A stretch of DNA of 21,938 nt from a virus. Of this stretch, positions 15,851-21,938 are shown piece after piece. Where the stretch lies: positions 2,701-24,638 of the IMG/VR virus record IMGVR_UViG_3300008111_001051. The stretch is one strand, 5' to 3'. The position numbers were made by a program, and so were the translations under genes. A model generated the notes under the pieces. It saw only the letters and a program-made list of their open reading frames with translations, did not search any database and had not been told where the DNA came from. Position 1 is the stretch's first letter, and each line of letters begins with the position of its first letter.

Positions 15851-15870
15851 AGAAATTTCTAGGACTGAAA

Positions 15871-16452
15871 ATGAGAGATATTTTAGATGTTATTAAAAAT
15901 GTAGAATCAATCTACAGTGCCAATTCTAGTTTAAGCACACTCAAAGACTTTGAGCGTGTGCTAGACGAAATGGATATGTACGTATATAAAAATTGGCTAG
16001 ACGGTGAGCTTGCCGAAGGTCCTATTGTAGAACGTCATTGGATCAAAGCCAGCTTTATGTGGCCTATGGAAAAAATGCCCGATCCTATGGCTGCAAAGCG
16101 CCTGCTAGACTACGGGTGTAAAGTACGTTACGAGCGCACACACCTATTAGAGCCACGTGAAGTAAAGACACACGAAGATCTACGTCCAGGTACCCAAAAG
16201 GGCAAACTAGATCGTAATCCTGTATGGGTAGTAGAAATTACTATGCCGCGCAAACTTGTTTCAGATATCTTTGAAGGTCACATGACAAAAATGAGAGAAA
16301 GCATTGGTATCGGTAGCACTGAAGGGAAACAGGCTGCACCAGCTGAACAAGCTGACGAAATGACAGCACAGTCCGGAATGGGAGCTGCTGTAGCAGGCGG
16401 GGCCCCGGCAGGTGGGATGCCTGCGGCTCCAGTACCGGGTGCAGGAGTTTAA
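15871..16452 (+). CDS. Conserved phage protein with Ala/Gly/Pro-rich tail, unknown function
   Basis: The protein has 193 residues. The first 145 or so form a folded-looking, charged domain (MRDILDVIKNVESIYSANSS, then VYKNWLDGELAEGPIVERHW and NPVWVVEITMPRKLVSDIFE). The last 50 residues are low-complexity Ala, Gly, Pro and Gln and ought to be disordered. No enzymatic motif is recognised. TAGGA precedes the start and a late-type promoter candidate lies just before it. Proteins of this type seem to be shared among marine T4-like phages and are probably virion or assembly related, but I cannot name a function. The next gene begins two bases after its stop. Confidence 0.6.
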   Translation: MRDILDVIKNVESIYSANSSLSTLKDFERVLDEMDMYVYKNWLDGELAEGPIVERHWIKASFMWPMEKMPDPMAAKRLLDYGCKVRYERTHLLEPREVKTHEDLRPGTQKGKLDRNPVWVVEITMPRKLVSDIFEGHMTKMRESIGIGSTEGKQAAPAEQADEMTAQSGMGAAVAGGAPAGGMPAAPVPGAGV

Positions 16453-16453
16453 T

Positions 16454-17167
16454 ATGAGTTTAAAAGAAAACGATTTGCGCGATCTAATTGAAAACATATT
16501 TGAGATCGATAGCTATGCTTCAAAAATGGGCAATGACAAAGACATTGTAGTGTTAAGTTTTACCGTTGAAGATAAAGAGCCAGCAGAAGACCTTGTGAAT
16601 TTTGTTGAACGCGGCTATGATTTTGTATTAGATGCTGACGCAAGTCCAGGCGAACTCAATGATGGCAAGTATAAAGTGTTTGTTGAATTAGAAAGAAATA
16701 AAAGAGTTGCCGAACAAATTCAAGAAATTATGTACGGTGTTACTAACTTAACTGGCAATAAAGATTTTAAATTTAGATATTATAAAAGTTTTAACTCGTT
16801 ATCATTAGACAATCTCAACGAAATGATTCCAACTAGTCCCAACGACTACGAAATAAAAATCAAAGAAAATACTTTGAATAATTTCAGTAACTTCTTTAAC
16901 AAAAGCTATCTTGAAAGCATAAGTGTAGACAATGACGATCTAGTATTTCAAAAGAAATATGCAGAACCCTTACGTATGCGTATTAAAGGCGCTGGGCCTA
17001 GAGCTGAAGTCTATGAAAGTCTTCCAGGTAGAATAATGATTGAAAGCAAAGACATAGCTGAGACTCTTTATCTAACCAAGTATATTGGAAGCTATAACAT
17101 AACTAAAATTAACCAAACATTTGTATTTGAAAATGGGAACTTTGCAGTAGCACTGGAGAAATTATAA
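16454..17167 (+). CDS. Conserved phage protein, unknown function
   Basis: The protein has 237 residues. ATG 16454 is chosen since GGAG (16444-16447) is six bases before it and the frame upstream only overlaps the previous gene. It begins MSLKENDLRDLIENIFEIDS and is acidic and mixed alpha/beta, with no signal peptide, membrane segment or recognised motif. Gly-rich turns occur near residues 75 and 180-200 (GAGPRAEVYESLPGR). It sits between the Ala/Gly-tailed protein and the lysis region and overlaps the following start by one base (TAATG), so it is probably expressed late. Confidence 0.6.
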   Translation: MSLKENDLRDLIENIFEIDSYASKMGNDKDIVVLSFTVEDKEPAEDLVNFVERGYDFVLDADASPGELNDGKYKVFVELERNKRVAEQIQEIMYGVTNLTGNKDFKFRYYKSFNSLSLDNLNEMIPTSPNDYEIKIKENTLNNFSNFFNKSYLESISVDNDDLVFQKKYAEPLRMRIKGAGPRAEVYESLPGRIMIESKDIAETLYLTKYIGSYNITKINQTFVFENGNFAVALEKL

Positions 17168-17712
17168 TGTGGCAACTAACTTGGATGTTGAGCCTTCTAC
17201 CTGATTGGTTTTGGTCTCTTGTTTTAATTGCAGGCGTCATTGGTTTAATTGCATCTTGGATTCTTAAAAAGATTCCGTTTATTTCAAACAATGCATTACC
17301 TATTAAAGTAATTTCTATAATACTTTTACTAGTAGGTGTATACTTCCAAGGCGTAATTGCCAATGAAGAAAAATGGCAGGCTAGGGTAAAAGAATTAGAA
17401 GAAAAAGTTCGAGTAGCTGAAGATAAATCTAAAGAGACTAATGTAAAGATTGAAGAAAAAATTGTTTACAAAGATCGAATAGTTAAAGAAAAAGCACAGG
17501 CACAGATACAATACATCGACAGGCTAGTAAAAGGCGATACTATAGAGATCACTAAAGATATGAGTCAAGCTGAACGTGATAAATTTGCAGCTAGACAAAA
17601 AGAACTTGAGCACGCTCTTAAAAGCTGTCCTGTTCCTCAAATTATAGTTGATGAACACAATAAGGCTGCAATTAAAGAGTTAAATCAAATTGTAAAGGAT
17701 AACAAGAAATGA
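17167..17712 (+). CDS. Inner-membrane coiled-coil protein, probable i-spanin (Rz-like)
   Basis: The protein has 181 residues. Two hydrophobic segments (about 16-33 and 46-63) are followed by a long Lys/Glu-rich coiled coil (about 68-115: WQARVKELEEKVRVAEDKSK and on) and a C-terminal helical region with one Cys. Together with the overlapping lipoprotein gene behind it and the endolysin next, this fits an inner-membrane spanin that spans the periplasm and helps disrupt the outer membrane after peptidoglycan is cut. Classical Rz has one membrane segment; the second here is unusual and would put the coiled coil back on the side of the N-terminus. Alternatively it has a holin-like role. GGAG precedes the start. 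Confidence 0.6.
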   Translation: MWQLTWMLSLLPDWFWSLVLIAGVIGLIASWILKKIPFISNNALPIKVISIILLLVGVYFQGVIANEEKWQARVKELEEKVRVAEDKSKETNVKIEEKIVYKDRIVKEKAQAQIQYIDRLVKGDTIEITKDMSQAERDKFAARQKELEHALKSCPVPQIIVDEHNKAAIKELNQIVKDNKK

Positions 17713-17975
17713 AACATCTTGCAGTAATCTTTGCAATATTTTTAGCAGGATGCTCTACAGTAACTCCTGTTAAAAGAAACTTTCCGGAAGTTCCTAAAAC
17801 TTTTATGGAACAATGCCCGGAACTGCAACAAATAGTCGGTGATAAGGTAGCGATTACCGACTTGTTAAAAGTAGTAGTTAACAACTATACACTTTATTAT
17901 CAATGTTCAAATAAAGTTGATGGTTGGAAAGAATGGTACGACGAACAGAAAAAGGTGTTCGATTCAGTTAAATAA
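17709..17975 (+). CDS. Outer-membrane lipoprotein, probable o-spanin (Rz1-like)
   Basis: The protein has 88 residues. A short signal sequence (MKHLAVIFAIFLAGCS) ends in a lipobox, with Cys15 as the expected acylated residue, so the mature protein would be anchored in the outer membrane or periplasmic face. After a Pro-containing stretch (PVKRNFPEVPKTF) two Cys residues (Cys37 and the one in YYQCSN) could form a disulphide. The gene overlaps the coiled-coil membrane protein by four bases and precedes the endolysin by 25 bases, matching i-spanin/o-spanin pairing. Rz1 proteins are usually Pro-rich; this one is only moderately so. Confidence 0.65.
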   Translation: MKHLAVIFAIFLAGCSTVTPVKRNFPEVPKTFMEQCPELQQIVGDKVAITDLLKVVVNNYTLYYQCSNKVDGWKEWYDEQKKVFDSVK

Positions 17976-17980
17976 CTATA
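17968..17980 (+). promoter_or_regulatory. Candidate T4-type late promoter of the endolysin
   Basis: TTAAATAACTATA contains TAAATA (17969-17974) and overlaps the stop codon of the lipoprotein gene. It lies 32 bases before the endolysin ATG and closely resembles the element at 15839. Because AAATAA also arises from Lys-stop, coincidence is possible. Confidence 0.3.
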
Positions 17981-18000
17981 CATTATAATTAGGAGCGACA

Positions 18001-18633
18001 ATGAGTTTTATATTAAGTCAGGAACAGCTAGCACAGCTTATTCCGGGTAATCCCTACGTGGATCATTGGTACGAAGCATTGGCAATTTGTTTGCCAGACT
18101 ATGACATTAATACACCACGAAGAGTAGCAGCGTTTGTAGCACAATGCGCCCACGAAAGCGGGGGCTTTAGAATGCTAAAGGAAAATTTAAATTACAAGGC
18201 AGCAACTCTACGTAAAATTTTTCCTAAATACTTCCCAACAGATGCAATGGCTGCACAATTTGCAGCATTGCCAAACAAGCAAGAAGCCATTGCCAACAGA
18301 GTCTACGGAGGACGTATGGGCAATGGGCCAGAAGAAACGGGAGACGGTTTCCGTTATCTAGGTCGCGGGCTTATTCAACTTACTGGTAAAAATAACTATC
18401 AAGCGTTTGCTGACAGTATTGAGACACCCGTTGAAGAAATACCAGAATATCTAGCAACGTTTGAAGGTGCTGTACAATCAGCTTGCTGGTTCTGGGAAAC
18501 AAATAAACTTAATCAATGGGCAGATAAAGACGACATTCTTACATTGACTAAACGCATTAACGGTGGTACTATTGGTTTGGACGATCGTATCAAACACTAT
18601 AATCACGCCCTGCATGTTTTAGGAGCACACTAA
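18001..18633 (+). CDS. Endolysin, GH19 (chitinase class I-like) lysozyme
   Basis: The protein has 210 residues. The GH19 features are HESGGF with the probable acid Glu52, GDGFRYLGRGLIQLTGKNNY (residues 114-133, the substrate-cleft motif), WFWETNKLNQWAD, and INGGTIGLDDR. Enzymes of this group in phages hydrolyse the glycan strands of peptidoglycan at the end of infection. There is no signal peptide, so it must reach the murein through a holin. A good ribosome site (AGGAG, 17991-17995) stands five bases before the start. The gene is followed at once by two membrane-protein genes, either of which may supply the holin. Confidence 0.88.
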   Translation: MSFILSQEQLAQLIPGNPYVDHWYEALAICLPDYDINTPRRVAAFVAQCAHESGGFRMLKENLNYKAATLRKIFPKYFPTDAMAAQFAALPNKQEAIANRVYGGRMGNGPEETGDGFRYLGRGLIQLTGKNNYQAFADSIETPVEEIPEYLATFEGAVQSACWFWETNKLNQWADKDDILTLTKRINGGTIGLDDRIKHYNHALHVLGAH

Positions 18634-19151
18634 TGAGCGAAGTTAAACCATTATCACGATCAGAGCGTGAAGCAAAGATCAAAGACAAAGCAGGATTTGT
18701 CATTGTATTTTTAGCTGCTATTTTAGCGATCAGCACAATGATTGGCGGACAGAATAGCAGTAAAATTATGAATAACACTATTGCCGCTAACAATCAATGG
18801 GCATGGTATCAGGCAAAGAATGTACGTCAGGTGTTGTATGAAACTGCTGCGGTTGAATCAAAAATTCCTGCTAACAGAGAAAAGTTTCTAGCAGAAGCTG
18901 CTCGTATGGAGGCAGACAAAAAAGAAATTATGCAGAAGGCTAAAGCATTAGAAACTGAAAGAGAGCAGGCTAGACAAAAATCTCCTTGGTTTACATGGGG
19001 TGGTAGTGTTCTACAGATTGCCATTGTTCTACTTACAGCCAGTATTCTTGCTGTGAGTATGCCAATGTTTTGGATAAGTCTAGTTGTAGGAACAGCTGGT
19101 AGTTTGTTTGTAAGTCAAGCACTATGGCTTTGGCTTCCATTTAGTTTATAA
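18633..19151 (+). CDS. DUF4337-like membrane protein in the lysis region
   Basis: The protein has 172 residues. One hydrophobic segment lies at about 21-39, then the motif-like stretch NNTIAANNQWAWYQAKNVRQ, a charged helical or coiled region (about 80-118), and two further hydrophobic segments (about 123-143 and 146-168). This order, and the wording around WYQAKNVRQVLYE, fits the DUF4337 family of bacterial membrane proteins of unknown function. It overlaps the endolysin stop by one base. A role as holin or antiholin partner is possible by position only. GGAG lies nine bases before the start. Confidence 0.65.
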   Translation: MSEVKPLSRSEREAKIKDKAGFVIVFLAAILAISTMIGGQNSSKIMNNTIAANNQWAWYQAKNVRQVLYETAAVESKIPANREKFLAEAARMEADKKEIMQKAKALETEREQARQKSPWFTWGGSVLQIAIVLLTASILAVSMPMFWISLVVGTAGSLFVSQALWLWLPFSL

Positions 19152-19161
19152 GAGGTGAGCG

Positions 19162-19758
19162 ATGAGCGATAAAGAATATGAAAAAATGAGTGCTTCTGAA
19201 AAGAAGAAAGAAGATTGGATGAACAGTAAATGGCGTCCTATGATGGGATGGTCATACATGCTGACCTGCATTGCAGACTTTGTTATTTTTCCAGTACTAT
19301 GGTCAATTTTACAAAGTATAAGTAAGGGACAGGTAAACGTACAATGGCAACCCATTACCCTACAAGGTGCTGGATTATATCACATTGCCATGGGTGCTGT
19401 TCTAGGTATTGCGGCCTACGGTCGTACACAGGAAAAACTAGGAGGAGCAAATAATGGCGGAGTCCAATTACCATCGAATGTCGGAACAACATATCAACCA
19501 CCTGCGCCAGTCGGACAGTCCGCAGCCGGTGGATTTGGTTCACCAGCACCAGTTACAAATTCCTGGGGATCCCAACCCCTGGGTGGTACAGGCGGCTTTG
19601 GAGGCGCACCTACATCAGCGTCATCAGGCGGCTTTGGTGGCGGTTCAGGATTTGGAGCGCCAGCGGCTAGCGGGTTCGGAGCAGCACCAGCAGCCGGAGT
19701 AACTACAGGATGGGGAGGAAAGAAAGCACCTCCACCACAATATGATCCAGAAATTTAA
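19162..19758 (+). CDS. Holin-like membrane protein with FG-rich C-terminal tail
   Basis: The protein has 198 residues. After a charged N-terminus come hydrophobic segments at about 29-50 (SYMLTCIADFVIFPVLWSIL) and 69-87 (GAGLYHIAMGAVLGIAAYG), with WQPITLQGAG between them. This matches the holin family found in gene transfer agents and marine phages (the three-TM GTA holin type). Such proteins permeabilise the inner membrane to release endolysin. The last 95 or so residues are Gly/Pro/Ala/Phe-rich with five GFG units and no charged residue until the end, and so should be disordered; this is far longer than a holin needs. The start follows AGAGGTGA. The holin call is by family resemblance and position. 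Confidence 0.72.
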   Translation: MSDKEYEKMSASEKKKEDWMNSKWRPMMGWSYMLTCIADFVIFPVLWSILQSISKGQVNVQWQPITLQGAGLYHIAMGAVLGIAAYGRTQEKLGGANNGGVQLPSNVGTTYQPPAPVGQSAAGGFGSPAPVTNSWGSQPLGGTGGFGGAPTSASSGGFGGGSGFGAPAASGFGAAPAAGVTTGWGGKKAPPPQYDPEI

Positions 19759-19768
19759 GGAGTAGATT

Positions 19769-19999
19769 ATGAAATTTATTTTAGCATTAGTAACAAGTCT
19801 AGCATTAATTGGCGGTGCTTATGCCGCCGATGACAAAGAAGGTCCAGGAAAAGGCGAAATGAAGACTGTTTGTCATCCAAAGAAAGACAAAGACGGAAAA
19901 GAAGTCAAAGGCAAGGACGGCAAGGTTGTTGAAGAATGTAAACAGGTCAAAGTGCGTAAAAAGCTCGAAGGCACTGAAATTCCACCAGCAAAAAAGTAA
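19769..19999 (+). CDS. Small exported Lys-rich protein, unknown function
   Basis: The protein has 76 residues. A Sec-type signal peptide is clear (MKFILALVTSLALIGGAYA, cleavage probably after AYA at residue 19), followed by a mature chain of about 57 residues dominated by Lys, Glu, Gly and Asp with two Cys (Cys35 and Cys57) that could form a disulphide in the periplasm. A short internal repeat, KDGKEVKGKDGKV, is present. A strong ribosome site AAGGAG (19757-19762) overlaps the end of the holin-like gene. As last gene of the lysis operon it may act in the periplasm during lysis or exclusion, but no family is recognised. Confidence 0.65.
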   Translation: MKFILALVTSLALIGGAYAADDKEGPGKGEMKTVCHPKKDKDGKEVKGKDGKVVEECKQVKVRKKLEGTEIPPAKK

Positions 20000-20016
20000 A
20001 ATATTTTTGACTTCAA

Positions 20017-20044
20017 ACAAAAGGCATAGAGATATGCCTTTTGT
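20017..20044 (+). terminator. Hairpin terminator after the lysis operon
   Basis: A perfect 12-bp stem, ACAAAAGGCATA (20017-20028) with TATGCCTTTTGT (20033-20044), closes a GAGA loop. The T-tract is partly inside the stem, as in bidirectional terminators. It lies 17 bases after the stop of the exported protein and ten bases before the next promoter's -35. Confidence 0.8.
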
Positions 20045-20054
20045 CATTTGTATG

Positions 20055-20083
20055 TTGACATTGTCAGTTTTTTAATATATAAT
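20055..20083 (+). promoter_or_regulatory. Consensus sigma70 promoter, early operon 2 (leaderless dnaJ)
   Basis: Perfect TTGACA (20055-20060) and TATAAT (20078-20083) are 17 bases apart, and the dnaJ ATG (20090) is again six bases after the -10. No Shine-Dalgarno sequence precedes it. The element is identical in geometry to the promoter at 12533. Confidence 0.85.
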
Positions 20084-20089
20084 AGTGCT

Positions 20090-20941
20090 ATGGATTACTA
20101 TAAAATTTTAGAAGTTAACGAAAACGCATCTTTGGATGAAATAAAGCGATCTTACAGGAAGCTTGCAGCCAAACATCATCCCGATAAAGGTGGTGATACG
20201 AAAAAGTTCCAAGAAATATCACAGGCCTACGATACATTAAGCGACCCTGATAAAAAATCTATCTACGATGCAGAAAAGAACGGACAGGGGTTTGGACATG
20301 CTGGCGCAGGGCCGGGATGGTTTGATGTTGGTGCTATGTTTGGGCAGGGATTTGGAAGAGGACATCCTTTTGAAGAAATCTTTAGGCAAGGTCAGCGTCG
20401 AGCTAAAAATCGTGATTTAAATATCAACATACGAATTGCCTTTGATAAAAGTTATACCGGCACAGAGTTAGAAGCCAATTACAAATTGCCATCCGGTAAA
20501 AATCAAAATGTACTGATTAAAGTACCGCCGGGTATACAAAGTGGTCAAACTATTCGATACACTGGCATGGGTGACGATAGCATACTCCAGTTGCCCCGTG
20601 GTGATTTACTAGTCACTGTGGTTGTTGAACCAAGTCAAATATACGAACGATTAGGCGATCACCTTATTGCCTATGTTGCAGTTGATCCATTTGAAGCCAT
20701 GCTAGGATGTACTAAACTAGTAGAAGTTCCGGGTGGTAAAAATATAAGATTTAACCTGCCCCCGGGTGTTGATCCGCACAGCGATTTTGCATCTGCAGGG
20801 TTAGGTTTCAAAAACATAAACAGTAACTTTCACGGAGACCTTATTATTAAAATTAAAATGCAAATCCCGGCAGTAAAAGATCCGGACCTTAAAGATAAGC
20901 TAGAAAAATTATATGCTGAAATTAGTCTCACATCCAAATGA
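20090..20941 (+). CDS. dnaJ: DnaJ-family (Hsp40, type II) co-chaperone
   Basis: The protein has 283 residues from ATG 20090; a TTG upstream in frame (20048) is ignored because it precedes the promoter and because J-domains start MDYYKILEV. The J-domain (residues 1-65) has the essential His30-Pro31-Asp32. A Gly/Phe-rich linker (GQGFGHAGAGPGWFD, MFGQGFGRGHPFEE) follows, then the C-terminal substrate-binding domains (LNINIRIAFDKSYTGTELEA, IKVPPGIQSGQTIRYTGMGD, VDPFEAMLGCTKLVEVPGG). There is no Cys-rich zinc domain, so it is CbpA/type II. It would stimulate host DnaK and deliver unfolded phage proteins. First gene of early operon 2; its end overlaps deformylase by 29 bases. Confidence 0.9.
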   Translation: MDYYKILEVNENASLDEIKRSYRKLAAKHHPDKGGDTKKFQEISQAYDTLSDPDKKSIYDAEKNGQGFGHAGAGPGWFDVGAMFGQGFGRGHPFEEIFRQGQRRAKNRDLNINIRIAFDKSYTGTELEANYKLPSGKNQNVLIKVPPGIQSGQTIRYTGMGDDSILQLPRGDLLVTVVVEPSQIYERLGDHLIAYVAVDPFEAMLGCTKLVEVPGGKNIRFNLPPGVDPHSDFASAGLGFKNINSNFHGDLIIKIKMQIPAVKDPDLKDKLEKLYAEISLTSK

Positions 20942-21446
20942 TATATTAAACAGACCTATGCCGGAATTTGATTTTGATAATCCGGCAATGGATCCTAAAG
21001 ACCTAGAAGAAGAAATGGTCAAACTTATGTATGCTGAAAACGGTATTGGGCTTGCCGCACCACAATGCGGAATAGAAGCTCGAGTGTTTACAATGTACAC
21101 AAGAAATCTGCAGGGCGTAACAGAACCCTTTGCAGTATTCAATCCTAAAGTTATTGCTACCAGCGATGACGAAACTCAAGACTACGAAGGCTGTCTGAGT
21201 TTTCCAAATCTGCTGTTAGCAGTAAGACGTCCAGAAAACATTGTAGTCGAATTTTTTGACAGAGATAAAAATCCTGTTATAATAAGACTTGACGGCATCG
21301 ATGCAAGATGCTTTTTACACGAATTAGATCATTTGAATGGCGTATGCTTTATTTCTAAAGTAAGCAAATTCAAATTAGATTTAGCTATTAAAAAACAAAG
21401 GAAACGTAATGGTAGAACCCAGCAGCGAGCTTCAGCTAGTATTTGA
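20913..21446 (+). CDS. def: Peptide deformylase
   Basis: The protein has 177 residues. All three deformylase motifs are present: GIGLAAPQ (44-51), EGCLS with metal ligand Cys94, and HELDH with ligands His136 and His140 and catalytic Glu137. It removes the N-formyl group from nascent proteins. The C-terminus (RKRNGRTQQRASASI) is basic and overlaps the following gene. The start ATG 20913 lies inside dnaJ (29-base overlap) and gives the expected MLKLVSHPND. Phage deformylases occur in several marine phages and may support high rates of phage protein maturation or, as proposed for cyanophages, turnover of photosystem proteins; the latter does not apply here, as no photosystem gene is seen. Confidence 0.92.
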   Translation: MLKLVSHPNDILNRPMPEFDFDNPAMDPKDLEEEMVKLMYAENGIGLAAPQCGIEARVFTMYTRNLQGVTEPFAVFNPKVIATSDDETQDYEGCLSFPNLLLAVRRPENIVVEFFDRDKNPVIIRLDGIDARCFLHELDHLNGVCFISKVSKFKLDLAIKKQRKRNGRTQQRASASI

Positions 21447-21938
21447 AAAAGCAATTAATGTTGCCAAACAGTTAAAGCACGATTATCTTACTATAGAGCA
21501 TTTATTATTCTCAATGCTCTGTGAAGATAGCTTTTTTAATTGTGTGCAGGGTTATGGTGCCGATCCAGAATACATTAAAAAGAATCTCGAACACTATCTT
21601 AAAAATAAATGTGACGAGATCATTAACAATACAACCACAGACATTAAGCCTCGTAAAACTCAAACAGTTGAGCGTGTTCTTAACCGTGCTTTTACACAGG
21701 TGTTGTTTAACGGTCGTCAACGTATCGAAAGCACAGACGTTTTCCTTGCCATGATGAGTGAAAAACGTAGCTGGGCTAGTTACTATATTCAACAAGCTGA
21801 TATCGATAAAGAAAAGTTTGCAGATTATCTAAACAACGAAGTTGAGCCTGTTGAAGAAGAAGATCCTCGTGACAACGCTGGAGAACGAGCTATTAAATCT
21901 TTTACCAGCAACCTTAATGAGCTGGTAAGAAAAGGCAA
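21409..21938 (+). CDS. clpA: ClpA-like Clp ATPase, N-terminal part (runs off the right edge)
   Basis: An open frame from ATG 21409 to the window end gives 176 complete codons. It begins MVEPSSELQLVFEKAINVAK, followed by TIEHLLFSML and VERVLNRAFTQVLFNGRQRI, which are the two Clp-N repeats. Residues after about 155 form an acidic linker and then FTSNLNELVRKGK, the point where ClpA enters its first AAA+ domain (compare FTTNLNQLARVGG in E. coli), so it resembles ClpA rather than ClpB. ClpA unfolds proteins and feeds ClpP, receiving N-degron substrates from ClpS. AAAGGAAA precedes the start, which overlaps deformylase by 38 bases. Whether it has both ATPase domains and a ClpP-binding loop cannot be seen. 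Confidence 0.85.
   Translation, partial: MVEPSSELQLVFEKAINVAKQLKHDYLTIEHLLFSMLCEDSFFNCVQGYGADPEYIKKNLEHYLKNKCDEIINNTTTDIKPRKTQTVERVLNRAFTQVLFNGRQRIESTDVFLAMMSEKRSWASYYIQQADIDKEKFADYLNNEVEPVEEEDPRDNAGERAIKSFTSNLNELVRKG

Noticed and set aside
16412-16453. Upstream start for the 237-residue protein
   Set aside because: Lies within the preceding gene; ATG 16454 has GGAG at good distance.
19580-19700. Tandem DNA repeat or CRISPR-like array
   Set aside because: The repeats are short Gly-Phe codon repetitions inside a coding frame without regular spacers.
19454-19702. 82-codon plus-strand frame inside the holin-like gene
   Set aside because: A shadow of the Gly/Pro-rich repeats; it lacks its own start context and a sensible composition.
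20007-20035. TTGACT at about 20008 as an extra promoter
   Set aside because: No -10 at suitable distance; the sequence is within the terminator stem.
20048-20089. In-frame N-terminal extension of DnaJ from TTG 20048
   Set aside because: It spans the promoter itself, and J-domain proteins start at MDYY; the ATG at 20090 fits both.

Overview
The window looks like an interior segment of a large, AT-rich tailed-phage genome of the marine T4-like (myovirus) type. The main grounds are a T4 gp44-type clamp loader subunit, a GroES-type co-chaperonin, PhoH, dCMP deaminase, a MazG-like pyrophosphohydrolase, peptide deformylase, very long beta-rich virion proteins, and tight packing with ATGA and TAATG overlaps. 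No photosynthesis gene is present. The 7Fe ferredoxin and the ClpA-like gene resemble proteobacterial proteins, so a proteobacterial host is more likely than a cyanobacterium; this is inference.

Layout: (1) 1-11017, plus strand, virion/late module: the C-terminus of a structural protein, two tandem paralogous subtilisin-like proteases of 846 and 997 residues, a roughly 1180-residue protein with Ig-like repeats, a 440-residue tail/fibre-like protein and a 77-residue protein. (2) 11027-12521: a short DnaE-like fragment, a conserved 71-residue protein, GroES and MazG-like, ending in a hairpin terminator. (3) 12568-14960: an early-type operon started by a textbook sigma70 promoter with an apparently leaderless first gene: three small unknown proteins, clamp loader gp44, 7Fe ferredoxin and dCMP deaminase, ending in a bidirectional terminator. 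(4) 14983-15708: phoH, the only minus-strand gene. (5) 15871-19999: two unknown proteins followed by a lysis region (inner-membrane coiled-coil protein, lipoprotein, GH19 endolysin, DUF4337-like membrane protein, holin-like protein with an FG-rich tail, small exported protein), then a terminator. (6) 20090-end: a second early-type operon, again from a sigma70 promoter with an apparently leaderless ATG: DnaJ, peptide deformylase and the N-terminus of ClpA, joined by overlaps of 29 and 38 nt.

Functionally the window combines virion assembly, host-cell lysis, DNA replication and nucleotide supply, and an unusually full protein-quality-control set (GroES, DnaJ, deformylase, ClpA). The most distinctive observations are: a copper-type cupredoxin domain inserted in one of the two proteases; three start sites sharing one geometry (TTGACA, 17 nt, -10, 6 nt, ATG), one of which has its -35 hexamer as the exact loop of the preceding terminator; a free-standing DnaE fragment that stops before the catalytic aspartates; and a ferredoxin directly after the clamp loader gene. 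No tRNA, CRISPR array, insertion sequence or attachment site was recognised, and no stretch over 300 nt lacks a gene.
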